From: Verrucomicrobiota bacterium
GTDB lineage: Bacteria > Verrucomicrobiota > Verrucomicrobiia > Limisphaerales > UBA9464
Reading direction: 5' to 3'
NCBI GenBank assembly: GCA_947454705.1
Contig: CANGKZ010000038.1
Coordinates: forward strand, 1 to 49,578
Length of the DNA: 49,578 nt
This document shows, piece by piece, positions 24,893 through 34,415 of the stretch (its first letter is position 1; every line of letters begins with the position of its first letter). The notes beneath the pieces were generated by a model that had not been told where the DNA came from, did not search any database, and was given only the letters and a program-made list of their open reading frames with translations. A program made the translations under genes and the position numbers.

Positions 24893-26016
24893 CTCCGGGC
24901 CAGCCATTTGGTGGCACCTTTTCTGGTACGCGCGTCCTGGTGACCGGACACACCGGGTTCAAGGGCGCATGGCTCACCGAATGGCTGCTTCAACTTGGTG
25001 CCCGCGTCGGCGGCTTCTCGCTGAACGTCCCCACGCGTCCCGCCCTTTCCGAATCGCTCGACTGGGGCGGCCGCATTCAGGAGTGGACGGGCGACATCTG
25101 TGATCGCACCGCCATTCAGAAGGCAATCCTCGAATTCCAGCCGGCCTTCATCTTCCACCTCGCCGCGCAGCCGCTGGTTCGCACCAGCTACGCGGAACCG
25201 GTCGCCACGTTCCAAACGAACGTCATTGGTACCCTGCAAGTGCTGGATGCCGCACGGTCGCTGACTTCGCCGTGCACGATTCTCGGAATCACCACTGACA
25301 AGTGTTACGAGAATCGCGAATGGCTTCACGGATACCGCGAGTCGGACCCGCTCGGCGGCCACGATCCCTACAGTGCCAGCAAGGCCGCTGCGGAAATCGC
25401 CATTGCCTCGTTCCGCAGTTCGTTTCTTTCCCGCGGTCCGGTCCGACTCGCCAGCGCCCGAGCCGGCAACGTCATCGGCGGCGGAGACTGGGCGCTCGAC
25501 CGCATCGTTCCCGACGCCATGCGCGCCCTGTCGTCGGGCCGGGAAATTGAAGTCCGAAACCCCGCGGCCATCCGTCCCTGGCAACACGTGCTGGAACCCC
25601 TGGGCGGCTACCTTTGGCTGGCGGCACTGCTCGCCCGGGACAACGCGAACCCCGCTTCCCCGCTGGGCAGCGCGTTCAATTTTGGTCCGGCCGTGGACTC
25701 GCAACGCACCGTTCGCGACCTCGTTGAAACCATGCTCCAATTCTGGCCCGGCCAGTGGCGCGACGCTTCGAATCCGAATGCCGTTCACGAAGCGGGACGG
25801 CTTCAACTCTCGATCGACAAGGCCCACGCCCTCCTCGGATGGAAGCCGGTCTGGGATTTCAAACAAACGCTCGCGGCAACCGTTTCGTGGTATCGGGAGC
25901 ATGCCACCGGTTCGGACTCCAACTCGGTGCAAAACCTCACGCGCCGCCAAATCAGCGAGTACGTGACCGCCGCCACGCAAGCCGGTCTGCCATGGGCCAA
26001 GGGAACTCTTCCATGA
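24889..26016 (+). CDS. rfbG: CDP-glucose 4,6-dehydratase
   Basis: Protein of 375 residues, a short-chain dehydrogenase-type sugar dehydratase that makes CDP-4-dehydro-6-deoxyglucose. NAD-binding motif GHTGFKGAWL (20-29), the CDP-glucose-dehydratase segment TDKCYENREWLHGYRESDPLGGHDPYSASKAAAE, and the catalytic pair Y161/K165 are present. The GTG at 24889 overlaps the rfbF stop; GTG at 24877 is a less likely start. The end overlaps the next gene by ATGA. Confidence 0.95.
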   Translation: MTPGQPFGGTFSGTRVLVTGHTGFKGAWLTEWLLQLGARVGGFSLNVPTRPALSESLDWGGRIQEWTGDICDRTAIQKAILEFQPAFIFHLAAQPLVRTSYAEPVATFQTNVIGTLQVLDAARSLTSPCTILGITTDKCYENREWLHGYRESDPLGGHDPYSASKAAAEIAIASFRSSFLSRGPVRLASARAGNVIGGGDWALDRIVPDAMRALSSGREIEVRNPAAIRPWQHVLEPLGGYLWLAALLARDNANPASPLGSAFNFGPAVDSQRTVRDLVETMLQFWPGQWRDASNPNAVHEAGRLQLSIDKAHALLGWKPVWDFKQTLAATVSWYREHATGSDSNSVQNLTRRQISEYVTAATQAGLPWAKGTLP

Positions 26017-27239
26017 CCACCTTCTGCTGTCGGGCATGCGGCGCGGGGCGCGGGCGGTTGATTCTCGATCTCGGGAACCAGCCCCTGGCCAATCGCCTCC
26101 TCACCCAGGCCGACCTCTCCGCCCCCGAACCCCGCTTCCCGCTGCGCCTCGCCGCCTGCGAATCCTGCTGGCTGCTCCAGATCATTGACCTCGTCCCACC
26201 TGCGGACCTGTTCAGCGACTACCTGTATTTCTCTTCCTTCAGCGACGCACTCCTCCGTCATTCCGCCGCCGCGGTCGAACGCCACATCCGCGACTTCCAG
26301 CTCGGCCCGCAGAGCCGCGTAATCGAAATCGCCAGCAATGACGGCTATCTGCTGAAGAACTTCGTCGCCGCCGGAATCCCCTGCCTCGGCATCGAACCCG
26401 CCGCCAACATCGCCAAGGTGGCCAAGGAACGCGGCATCCCCACCTTGTGCCGGTTCTTCGGCGAGGAACTGGCGAAGGAATTGACGGCGTCGAACCAGCA
26501 GGCCGACCTGATCCTCGCCAACAACGTCTTCGCCCACGTTCCCGACATCAACGGCTTCGTCGCCGGCATCGCCACCCTGCTCCGCCCGGGTGGACGCGCC
26601 GTGATCGAGTTCCCGTACGGATGCGACATGGTGGAGCACGTGGAGTTCGACACGATCTACCACGAGCACGTGTTCTACTTCACCCTGACCGCCCTCGTGC
26701 CGCTCATGGCCCGGCACGGAATGGAAGTGTTCAACGTGGAACGCCTCGCCATCCACGGCGGATCGCTTCGCCTTTCCATCGCCCGCACCGGCACCCACGC
26801 GGTGCTCCCCGCCGTCGCCGCACTGGCCGCCGAGGAACGCGGCAAAGGCGTAGGTTCCGCCGGCTACTACGATGACTTCGGCCGGCGCGTTCAAGGCATC
26901 AAGCAGGACCTCCTCACGCTGCTCGACCGCCTCCAATCCGAGGGCAAATCCATCGCCGCGTATGGCGCCTCGGCGAAGGGCAGCACGCTGCTGAATTTCT
27001 ACGGGCTCGATTCCCGGCGCATTTCCTTCGTCGTCGATCGCAGCACCGCCAAGCAGGGACGGTTCACTCCAGGCACCCACATCCCCATCGTGCCGCCCGA
27101 GGAACTGGTCCGCCGACGCCCCGATTACGCGATGCTGCTCACGTGGAATTTTGCCGAGGAAATCCTGGCGCAACAGCAGGCGTATCGCGACGCGGGCGGA
27201 CACTTCATCGTGCCCGTGCCCACGGTGCGCGTCGTGTAG
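26013..27239 (+). CDS. Zinc-type SAM-dependent C-methyltransferase (NovU/TylC3-like)
   Basis: Protein of 408 residues in the three-part arrangement of sugar C-methyltransferases. N-terminal zinc-binding part with C6/C9 (CRACG) and C49/C52 (CESCW), a SAM-binding core with VIEIASNDGYLLKNF (about 102-116), and a C-terminal domain with GASAKGSTLLNF and VDRSTAKQGRFTPG. Members of this family methylate a sugar nucleotide at C-3 next to a 4-keto group. Located directly after rfbG, it could act on CDP-4-dehydro-6-deoxyglucose; that substrate is inferred. ATGA overlap with rfbG. Confidence 0.85.
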   Translation: MTTFCCRACGAGRGRLILDLGNQPLANRLLTQADLSAPEPRFPLRLAACESCWLLQIIDLVPPADLFSDYLYFSSFSDALLRHSAAAVERHIRDFQLGPQSRVIEIASNDGYLLKNFVAAGIPCLGIEPAANIAKVAKERGIPTLCRFFGEELAKELTASNQQADLILANNVFAHVPDINGFVAGIATLLRPGGRAVIEFPYGCDMVEHVEFDTIYHEHVFYFTLTALVPLMARHGMEVFNVERLAIHGGSLRLSIARTGTHAVLPAVAALAAEERGKGVGSAGYYDDFGRRVQGIKQDLLTLLDRLQSEGKSIAAYGASAKGSTLLNFYGLDSRRISFVVDRSTAKQGRFTPGTHIPIVPPEELVRRRPDYAMLLTWNFAEEILAQQQAYRDAGGHFIVPVPTVRVV

Positions 27240-27258
27240 TCACGCCGGTTCGAACGCC

Positions 27259-27795
27259 ATGCACTTCCACCCCCTTACCCTCGAAGGCGCGTGGCGAATC
27301 GAACCCGATCGACGCGAGGACCCGCGCGGTTTTTTCGCACGCACCTTCTGCGAAACCGAATTCGCCGCCCACGGACTCAACACGCGCTGGCCGCAGGGAA
27401 ATGTCACCCGAACGCTGAATCGCGGAATGATTCGCGGCATGCACTGGCAGGCAGCGCCGAAACCCGAAATCAAACTGGTTCGCTGCTCGAAGGGGCGCGT
27501 GTGGGATGTGGTGGTCGATGTCCGCCGCGGCTCCGCCACCTTCGGCCGATGGGAGGCGTTCGAACTCTCCGCCGACAACGGACGCCAGCTCTACATTCCC
27601 GCCGGATTCGCCCACGGCTTTCAATGCCTCGAAGACGGCTCCGAAGTGTCCTACCTGATGGGAGAATTCTACGTGCCCGAGCTCGCACGCGGGTTGCGTT
27701 GGAACGATTCCACCGTGCGAATTCCATGGCCGATCCCGGATCCGATGCTCTCCGATCGCGATCGCGCACTCCCCGGTCTCGACGCCTGCGATTGA
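27259..27795 (+). CDS. RmlC-like dTDP-4-dehydrorhamnose 3,5-epimerase family protein
   Basis: Protein of 178 residues, cupin fold. RmlC catalytic features are visible: RGMHWQ with H62, VVVDVRRGS, the IPAGFAHGF segment with H119, and GEFYVP with Y138. In dTDP-rhamnose synthesis the family epimerises C-3 and C-5 of the 4-keto sugar. Here, with CDP-glucose genes and no rmlA/B/D in the window, it probably epimerises a CDP-4-dehydro-6-deoxysugar, possibly only at one carbon. It starts 19 bases after the methyltransferase stop. Confidence 0.85.
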   Translation: MHFHPLTLEGAWRIEPDRREDPRGFFARTFCETEFAAHGLNTRWPQGNVTRTLNRGMIRGMHWQAAPKPEIKLVRCSKGRVWDVVVDVRRGSATFGRWEAFELSADNGRQLYIPAGFAHGFQCLEDGSEVSYLMGEFYVPELARGLRWNDSTVRIPWPIPDPMLSDRDRALPGLDACD

Positions 27796-27802
27796 ACCCG
27801 TC

Positions 27803-28684
27803 ATGCGGATCCTCGTCACCGGCGGCACTGGATTTCTCGGCTCGGCGTTCGTGCAACACGCGATCGCTGCGGGACATTCCGTCGGCTGCCTCGTCCGTTC
27901 CACCGCCTCGCCGCTGCCCGAAGGCGTGACCCGCTTGACGGGCACCGTGGGCAATCCTCCCTGGACCACCATTGAGGCGTTCCGTCCCGAGGCCTGCGTC
28001 CACTCGGCCTGGATTGCCACGCCCGGAGTGTATCTGGAATCGCCGGAGAACGACGACTGGGTCACTTGGAGCCAGTCGTTTCTCGAAGGGTTGGTCGAAC
28101 GGGGCGTGACCCGCGTGGTCGCGCTCGGCACCTGCATCGAGTACAGAATCACCGGTGCCCCGCTCTCGGACCACTCCACCCCGCTCGCCCCGGTGTCGCG
28201 CTATGCCCGGGCCAAGCAACGGTTACACGAAACCCTCCGCCCCAGTCTGGAGGCCCAGGGCGTGTCCCTGGCGTGGGCCCGTGTGTTTTATCCCTACGGC
28301 GAACACGAACACCGCGATCGGTTCATATCTTCCCTTCTCCGACGCCTCCGCGCCGGGGAGATCGTAGCGCTGCGCACTCCAACGAGCGTGAAGGACTACA
28401 TCCACGCGGACGATGTTGCCTCCGCCCTCGCAGCGGTGCTCGACCACGCGCACGACGGGGCGATCAATATTGGTACAGGCACCGGAGTGGCTGTGGGCGA
28501 CATCGCCAGAATCCTGGCCGATAGGATCGGGCGACCTGAGTTGATCCGCCTGCCGGAGCACCCGGTCGCTGACCCGCTGGATCACGTGGTTGCGGATGCC
28601 ACACTGCTTCGCTCCCTTGGATGGAGCCCGCAGGTGACGCTTGAACGCGGGCTGGACCGGATGATACAGGCTTCCCTTCCATGA
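27803..28684 (+). CDS. NAD(P)-dependent epimerase/reductase of sugar nucleotides
   Basis: Protein of 293 residues of the extended short-chain dehydrogenase family. NAD(P) motif GGTGFLG (7-13), catalytic Y134 and K138 in SRYARAKQRL, and the sugar-nucleotide segment SVKDYIHADDVASAL. In this context the likely role is reduction of the 4-keto group, giving the final CDP-deoxysugar; an epimerase role is also possible. It starts 7 bases after the RmlC-like gene and its end overlaps the next gene (ATGA). Confidence 0.85.
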   Translation: MRILVTGGTGFLGSAFVQHAIAAGHSVGCLVRSTASPLPEGVTRLTGTVGNPPWTTIEAFRPEACVHSAWIATPGVYLESPENDDWVTWSQSFLEGLVERGVTRVVALGTCIEYRITGAPLSDHSTPLAPVSRYARAKQRLHETLRPSLEAQGVSLAWARVFYPYGEHEHRDRFISSLLRRLRAGEIVALRTPTSVKDYIHADDVASALAAVLDHAHDGAINIGTGTGVAVGDIARILADRIGRPELIRLPEHPVADPLDHVVADATLLRSLGWSPQVTLERGLDRMIQASLP

Positions 28685-29850
28685 AGTTCAAGGCACGCAC
28701 CGAATGTCCGGGTTGCGGCGGAGGTTCCCTCTCGCCGGTGCTGCGCCTCCCCAAGCAGCCCGCGGTGTTGAACTACCGTTTTCCCACCGTGGCCGCGGCC
28801 CAGAAGGTCGCGCGACGCGACGTTACGCTGGTCTCCTGCGACGCGTGCGGGCTGGTGTTCAATTCCACGTTTGATGCGGATGCCGTTCCGTACGACGACC
28901 GATACGAGAACCGCCAATGCTTCTCCCCGGCGTTCAACGACCATCTCGATTCGCTTTCGAAGGGGTTGATTCGCCGCAACAAGCTCAACGGCGGACGCAT
29001 CCTCGAAGTGGGCTGCGGCAAGGGCGATTTCCTGCGTCGGATTTGCTCCGACGCCGAAGCGTCGGGCGATGGATACGACACGTCCTTCGAGGCCGGAGCC
29101 GAGCCGGACCCTCAGGGGCTCCGCTTCTTCGCGCGCTATGTCGCGCCGGAGGACATCCGGCATTCGTACGACGCCATCCTGTGCCGCCACGTCGTGGAAC
29201 ACGTGCCGGAGATCGGCCAGTTTCTCGAACTGCTTCACGACCTTGCCGTGGCCTCGGGCGATCCCGTGGTGGTGCTGGAAACGCCGCGGTTCGAATGGAT
29301 CGTGGAACACACCTGCCTCTGGGATGTGTTCCACGAGCACTGCAATTACTTCCTCGAATCCGCACTGGCCACCTTGTGCCGGAATGCCGGATTCCGGGTG
29401 GTTCGCCAGCGACCGGTCTTTGATGACCAGTACCAATTGGTGGAACTTCGACTCGCCAAGAATTCAAAACGAGGACGATCCCCCTCCAGCCAAACCGAAA
29501 GCCAAAAGCAGGTGAAGGCATTCGGCCGGCGCGCACTTCTGGGACTCGCGAAGTTGGAGCAAAAAATCGGTCGTGCTGCTGCGGAGAAACCGTGGGCGGT
29601 TTGGGGTGCGGGAGCCAAGGGGGTGGCCCTGGTCAACCAATTGCCCACCGCGAAGCCCCGCTGTGTGATCGACTCCAATCCCGCAAAACAGGGTGGCGTG
29701 CTGCCGGGAACCGCCGTTCGCATCGTCGCCCCAGCGGACCCGGTGGTCTCCAAACTGGGACTCATCGTCATTGCCAACCCGAACTATGCCGTCGAGATTC
29801 GACGCGATCTCGCGCGGCTCGGCTTCACCGGACGCACCTTCACGCTTTGA
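28681..29850 (+). CDS. Second zinc-type class I methyltransferase of the operon
   Basis: Protein of 389 residues with the same three-part layout as the methyltransferase at 26013 but clearly divergent sequence. Zinc ligands C9/C12 and C53/C56, SAM motif ILEVGCGKGDFLRRI (about 106-120), and a C-terminal domain with WAVWGAGAKGVALVNQL and VIDSNPAKQGGVLPGT. It could methylate a second sugar or a different position. The N-terminal substrate part (LPKQPAVLNYRFPTVAAA) differs from that of the first enzyme, so a distinct substrate is likely. ATGA overlap with the gene before, 3 bases to the one after. Confidence 0.82.
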   Translation: MKFKARTECPGCGGGSLSPVLRLPKQPAVLNYRFPTVAAAQKVARRDVTLVSCDACGLVFNSTFDADAVPYDDRYENRQCFSPAFNDHLDSLSKGLIRRNKLNGGRILEVGCGKGDFLRRICSDAEASGDGYDTSFEAGAEPDPQGLRFFARYVAPEDIRHSYDAILCRHVVEHVPEIGQFLELLHDLAVASGDPVVVLETPRFEWIVEHTCLWDVFHEHCNYFLESALATLCRNAGFRVVRQRPVFDDQYQLVELRLAKNSKRGRSPSSQTESQKQVKAFGRRALLGLAKLEQKIGRAAAEKPWAVWGAGAKGVALVNQLPTAKPRCVIDSNPAKQGGVLPGTAVRIVAPADPVVSKLGLIVIANPNYAVEIRRDLARLGFTGRTFTL

Positions 29851-29853
29851 TTC

Positions 29854-30621
29854 ATGAAACTGACGCTCGATACGGAACAAAAAACGCTGGTCTGCGAGGT
29901 CGATGGAAAATCGGAAACCCTGCCCCTGTACTCGGATCGCGCGTTTGACCTGATCGCCGAGCAGTGGGTCAACGTGGGTTGGAACCAGAAGTACTCCTAC
30001 ACGTTTTCCTGGATGGGACGCCCCATCATCCAGCTCCCCGAGGACATGGTGCGGACCCAGGAGGTCATTTATCGCGTCCGGCCCGATGTGATCGTCGAGA
30101 CCGGCGTGGCCCACGGCGGTTCCCTGATCTACTACGCGTCGCTGTGCAAGATGCTCGGCAAGGGACGCGTGATCGGCATCGACATCGAGATCCGTCCCCA
30201 CAACCGCGCCGCCATCGAGTCGCATGAACTCGGTGCCGGCATCACGCTTGTGGAAGGAAGCTCCACCGCGCCAGAAATCGTGAAGCGGGTTCACGACATG
30301 ATCCGCCCCGGCGAAACCGTGCTCGTGCTGCTGGACTCCAATCACACCCGTCAGCACGTCCTCGATGAGTTGGAAGCCTACCACGATTTGGTCAGCCCCG
30401 GATCGTACATCGTTGCCACCGACGGCGTGATGAAGGATCTCCACGCCACGCCGCGCGGATCCGCCGAATGGACCTGGGACAACCCCACCGATGCCGCGAT
30501 TGAATTCGCCGGGAAGCATCCGCAGTTCGTCATCGAGCAGCCCGAGTGGCCGTTCAACGAAAGCGGGCTCAGCCGGAATCTGACCCACTGGCCCGGCGCA
30601 TGGCTGCGTCGGGTGTCCTGA
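29854..30621 (+). CDS. Cephalosporin hydroxylase (CmcI)-family protein, probable O-methyltransferase
   Basis: Protein of 255 residues of the CmcI/rhamnosyl-O-methyltransferase family. SAM-binding core VIVETGVAHGGSLIYYASL (about 80-98), the acidic residue in RVIGIDIEIRPHNR, and the metal-site LLDSNHTRQHV (about 157-167) are characteristic. Despite the name, most members near sugar genes are thought to be SAM- and metal-dependent O-methyltransferases, which fits a glycan operon. The reaction here is inferred. Confidence 0.85.
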   Translation: MKLTLDTEQKTLVCEVDGKSETLPLYSDRAFDLIAEQWVNVGWNQKYSYTFSWMGRPIIQLPEDMVRTQEVIYRVRPDVIVETGVAHGGSLIYYASLCKMLGKGRVIGIDIEIRPHNRAAIESHELGAGITLVEGSSTAPEIVKRVHDMIRPGETVLVLLDSNHTRQHVLDELEAYHDLVSPGSYIVATDGVMKDLHATPRGSAEWTWDNPTDAAIEFAGKHPQFVIEQPEWPFNESGLSRNLTHWPGAWLRRVS

Positions 30622-30629
30622 GGCCCGCC

Positions 30630-31616
30630 GTGACGGAACTCACCACCGTCATCCCGGTGTTCAACGGCGAGCGGTTCCTGCCGGCCACGCTCGCATGCCT
30701 CGCGGCCCAGACGCGTCCGGCGGACCGCATCGTGGTGATCGACAACGGCTCGACCGACTCGACGCCCGAGATCGTCCGCAACGCCCCCGGACTTCGCTGC
30801 GAATTCCGTCGCAACGAATCCAATCTCGGCGTCCTCGGTAACCTCAATCGCTGCCTCGCCCTTTCACGCGAGACCCGGTACCTGCATCTGCTCATGGCGG
30901 ACGACCTGGTCACGCCGGAGTTCAACGCATCGATGCTCGAGGCGATGAAACTCCTTCCCGGCCCGGGCCTCGGCTACTGCTTCAACGAGACCATTTCGCA
31001 GACCGGCGCCGTGCTGGGAAAAAACCAGCAGCGTCCCACGGGCCCGGCGTTGCGGGTTTCCTTGAACGAATTTCTCGGCCCGCAATCGGAACTCGCCACC
31101 GTGCTGCTCCCCGGGGTCATTTTCAAAACCGAGTTCCAGGATCCGGTGTGCCTGTTTCGCGACATGCCCCAGGTGGCCGATGGACTCTTCCTCGCCGAAT
31201 GGGCCGCAAAATCGGGCGGCGTGGTGGAACTGCCCCAGTTCTACTGCCAGTACCGCGTTCACCCATTCAACGCGTCGAGCCGCCACATGTACGATTTGAA
31301 ATGCTTCGTGGAGGACGAATGGGAGGTGAGCTGGAGCGTGTTCAACTGGTTCCAAGAATCCGCCTTCGCCCACGCCCGTCGCGCGCTTCGACTGCGCCTC
31401 CTGCACGCCGCACGCATGCAGGTGAAGATCGACATGATGGACCACCTGCGTCCCGACTTCGCCAACACCATCCGCAGGCGCCGACGCGAACTCGTCGGCA
31501 CCCCGGCCACTGCCTTGGGCTGGACAGTCGTCCGGCTGCGTGATGCGCTCCGTCGTCTCAACGGGCGCCCCGGGCGCGCCGAAGAATTAATTTCCAACGC
31601 CCACGTCGCCACCTGA
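30630..31616 (+). CDS. Family 2 glycosyltransferase
   Basis: Protein of 328 residues, GT-A fold, cytoplasmic face. The start TTVIPVFNGERFLPATLACLAAQ, the nucleotide-site IDNGSTDST (about 38-46) and the metal-binding acidic pair in LMADDLVTPEF (about D91/D92) are clear. The GTG at 30630 is preceded by GAGG at a 6-base spacing; ATG at 30600, which overlaps the previous gene, is an alternative. It probably adds the sugar made by this operon to a lipid-linked or surface acceptor. Confidence 0.87.
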   Translation: MTELTTVIPVFNGERFLPATLACLAAQTRPADRIVVIDNGSTDSTPEIVRNAPGLRCEFRRNESNLGVLGNLNRCLALSRETRYLHLLMADDLVTPEFNASMLEAMKLLPGPGLGYCFNETISQTGAVLGKNQQRPTGPALRVSLNEFLGPQSELATVLLPGVIFKTEFQDPVCLFRDMPQVADGLFLAEWAAKSGGVVELPQFYCQYRVHPFNASSRHMYDLKCFVEDEWEVSWSVFNWFQESAFAHARRALRLRLLHAARMQVKIDMMDHLRPDFANTIRRRRRELVGTPATALGWTVVRLRDALRRLNGRPGRAEELISNAHVAT

Positions 31617-31617
31617 A

Positions 31618-34392
31618 ATGAAAGATTCCCCCTCCGGTTCCTGGAAGCGCCACGTCGCCTGCCTCGCCGTCGCCCTCTTCCTCCCTCTGGCCATTCTCTT
31701 TCAAGCCAGTCTTGATCCCGCGATGGTGCTGTTCTCCAACGACGGCCCGCTCGGAACCCTGGTGTCCCAGGCCGACAATGTTCTCCACACCTTCACCGGC
31801 CTCTGGCGTCCGCTGAACTGGGTGGGAAATCAGGACCCCAGCTCGCAGCCGGACCTGACCATGGCGCTGTTCATCGCGCTCCGCAGCCCGATCCTCTTCG
31901 CCAAGTTCTACGCCCCGCTCGCTCTCCTTTTGCTCGGACTTTCCGCGTGGTTCTTCTGCCGCTGCGCCGGATTTAATCCGCTGGTCGGAGTCCTCACTGC
32001 CTCGGCCGCAGCGCTCAACAGCAATCCTGTGTCCTACGCCTGCTGGGGTCTCCCGCCGAAAGCCCTGGCCCTCGCCGCCACCCTTTGCGCGCTTGGACTC
32101 CTGCTCAAGACATCCTCCGCGGGATGGAAGGGCTGGCTTCGCGTCGTCCTCGCCGGGTTCTGCGTCGGCATCAATGTGGTCGAGGGCGCCGACGTCGGCG
32201 CCATCCTGAGCCTCTACGTCGCCGCCTTTGCCGCCTGGCAGATCTGGATCGAATCCTCCGCCGGCGTGGGACTCAGCGTCTGGATCCGCGGCGGGGCCCG
32301 TCTCGCGCTGGTCGCCGTCTGCGCCGGGTGGATCGCCGCCCACGCGCTTGCCTCGCTGGTCGGAACCCAGATCAAGGGCATCTCAGGCCTCGACTCCTCC
32401 CCCGAATCAAAAGCCGAACGCTGGGAATTCGCCACCGGCTGGAGCTATCCCAAACTTGAAACGCTTCGAATCCTGATCCCCGGCCTGTTCGGCTATCGCA
32501 TGGACACCCCGGGCGGCGGCGCCTACTGGGGCGGAGTCGGTCAGGACGGCACCCCGCAATCCCGGTTCAGCGGGTCCGGGGAATACGCCGGTGCCCTCGT
32601 CCTCGTCATCGCAGGACTCGCCTGTGTTCGTTCCTTCCGGGGACGCGCTTCCGGTGTCGGCCCCTACACCCACACCGAACAGCGCGTGATCTGGTTCTGG
32701 ATGCTCGCAGCCCTCGTGTCGCTGGCGCTGGCCTACGGCCGATTCGCCCCCTTCTACCAGTACATCTTCCAACTGCCCTACTTCTCCACCATCCGCATTC
32801 CGATGAAGTTCCTCCACGGGATGCACCTCTCCCTGTGGATCCTCTTCGCCTACGGACTCGAAGGCATTGCCCGTACCGGATTTGATACCACCACTGCCCG
32901 GAAAGGATCCTTCCTCGACCAGATCCGCGAATGGCTCCGCAAGGCCCCTGCGTCGGACCGCGCGTGGTGGACTCTCTCGCTGGTGGTCCTCGGAATCAGC
33001 GTCCTCGGCGCCGTGCTCTACGCCAGTCGCGCGCCCCAGATCGAACAGTATCTCGGAACCATCCAGTTCGGTGAAAGCGAACGGGCCACCGCCGCATTCA
33101 GCGTGGGCGAGGTCTGGACCGCGCAGTTCTTCTTGATCGCCTCGGTCGCCGTGGTGGTCGCGAGCCTGTCGGGATGGTTTGCCGGCACCCGCTCCAAGGT
33201 CGCCTGGTACCTCCTCGGGTTCGTGCTGGTGTTCGATCTCTTCCGCGCCGACCGGCCGTGGATCAAGCACTACGACTATCAAATCCGGTACCAGAGCAAT
33301 GCCGTGATCGACCTGCTTCGGGAGCGTCCGTGGGAAGGTCGCGTCACCGCCCACCTCTCCCCGCGCCGGGCCGGAGTGCTGGCCCCGAACAATGAGTTCT
33401 CCTACCTGCAAAAGGAGTGGCTCGAACACCCCTTCCAGTATTTCAACATCCAGAGCCTCGACATCGACCAGATGCCGCGCACTCCGGAAATGGAAGCCGC
33501 CTTCTTCTCGGCCATGGGAGTCACCCCGGAGGATGATGCCTCGCGCAACAAACTCTCCATGCTCGTGCTGGCGGTGACCTACGGCCCGCTCGCCGACAGT
33601 CTCCCGCCGCAGACCGCAGCCCAACTCCCCGCGGCCCGCGAGGTCTCCCGCGAGGCGGGTCTCTCGCTCGTGCGCATGTGGCAGCTGACCAACACCCGGT
33701 TTTTCATCGGCTGGCGGAAGAGTGCTGAAATCTTCAACGACTTGTTCGACCCCGCGCAGCGCCGGTTCACCAACCGCATTGTTTTCGATCTGGCCTTCAA
33801 ACCCGGGGTCCCGCCGCCGCCCAAGAACATGCCGTTTGCCGACGTCATTTCCCGCGTGACCACCCAGCCCAATCCGCAGGGAGCATTCGCCTTGTTCGAG
33901 TTCTCCGGAGCCCTGCCCCGCGCCCGGCTGTTCAATCAGTGGTCGGTGCAGGCGGACGGAACCAAGACGCTCGAAGCGCTCCGCTCCCGCAGCTTCAATC
34001 CGGAATCCTCCGTGATCCTGAGCGAGGCCCCGTCGATCGCAGCTCCCGCCGCCACGGGCACCGTTGGATCATCGAAGATCACCACCTACGAACCCCGACG
34101 CGTGGTGGTGCAGACCGAGTCCAAGTCCGCTGGAATCCTTCTCCTGAACGACCGCTGGACGCCGGATTGGAAAGTCACCATCGACGGCAAACCCGCTCCG
34201 CTCCTCCGCGCGAATTTCCTCATGCGCGCGGTGGCCGTGGGCGAAGGAAGCCACACGGTGGAGTTCCGCTTTGAACCGCCGGCCGGCACCCTGTGGATCA
34301 GCGTCGCCGCACTCGCCGCCGCTGCGGCGTGCATCGGCATCCTGGTGGTGAGCGGACGACGCGATGCGGTCGCCTCCGATTCCAAGCGTTAA
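31618..34392 (+). CDS. YfhO-like polytopic membrane protein (GT-C type)
   Basis: Protein of 924 residues. N-terminal membrane helix at about 12-30, a large first loop (DNVLHTFTGLWRPLNWV), many helices to about residue 540, then a soluble C-terminal region (540-890) ending in a membrane helix (LWISVAALAAAAACIGILVV). The C-terminal segment ILLLNDRWTPDWKVTIDGKPAP...VEFRF is the typical end of YfhO-like proteins, which glycosylate teichoic acids or other surface polymers in Firmicutes. It starts one base after the GT2 gene. A glycosyl-transferring role is an inference from family and place. Confidence 0.8.
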   Translation: MKDSPSGSWKRHVACLAVALFLPLAILFQASLDPAMVLFSNDGPLGTLVSQADNVLHTFTGLWRPLNWVGNQDPSSQPDLTMALFIALRSPILFAKFYAPLALLLLGLSAWFFCRCAGFNPLVGVLTASAAALNSNPVSYACWGLPPKALALAATLCALGLLLKTSSAGWKGWLRVVLAGFCVGINVVEGADVGAILSLYVAAFAAWQIWIESSAGVGLSVWIRGGARLALVAVCAGWIAAHALASLVGTQIKGISGLDSSPESKAERWEFATGWSYPKLETLRILIPGLFGYRMDTPGGGAYWGGVGQDGTPQSRFSGSGEYAGALVLVIAGLACVRSFRGRASGVGPYTHTEQRVIWFWMLAALVSLALAYGRFAPFYQYIFQLPYFSTIRIPMKFLHGMHLSLWILFAYGLEGIARTGFDTTTARKGSFLDQIREWLRKAPASDRAWWTLSLVVLGISVLGAVLYASRAPQIEQYLGTIQFGESERATAAFSVGEVWTAQFFLIASVAVVVASLSGWFAGTRSKVAWYLLGFVLVFDLFRADRPWIKHYDYQIRYQSNAVIDLLRERPWEGRVTAHLSPRRAGVLAPNNEFSYLQKEWLEHPFQYFNIQSLDIDQMPRTPEMEAAFFSAMGVTPEDDASRNKLSMLVLAVTYGPLADSLPPQTAAQLPAAREVSREAGLSLVRMWQLTNTRFFIGWRKSAEIFNDLFDPAQRRFTNRIVFDLAFKPGVPPPPKNMPFADVISRVTTQPNPQGAFALFEFSGALPRARLFNQWSVQADGTKTLEALRSRSFNPESSVILSEAPSIAAPAATGTVGSSKITTYEPRRVVVQTESKSAGILLLNDRWTPDWKVTIDGKPAPLLRANFLMRAVAVGEGSHTVEFRFEPPAGTLWISVAALAAAAACIGILVVSGRRDAVASDSKR

Positions 34393-34415
34393 CCCCGGCC
34401 ACCTCCCGACCCTCC

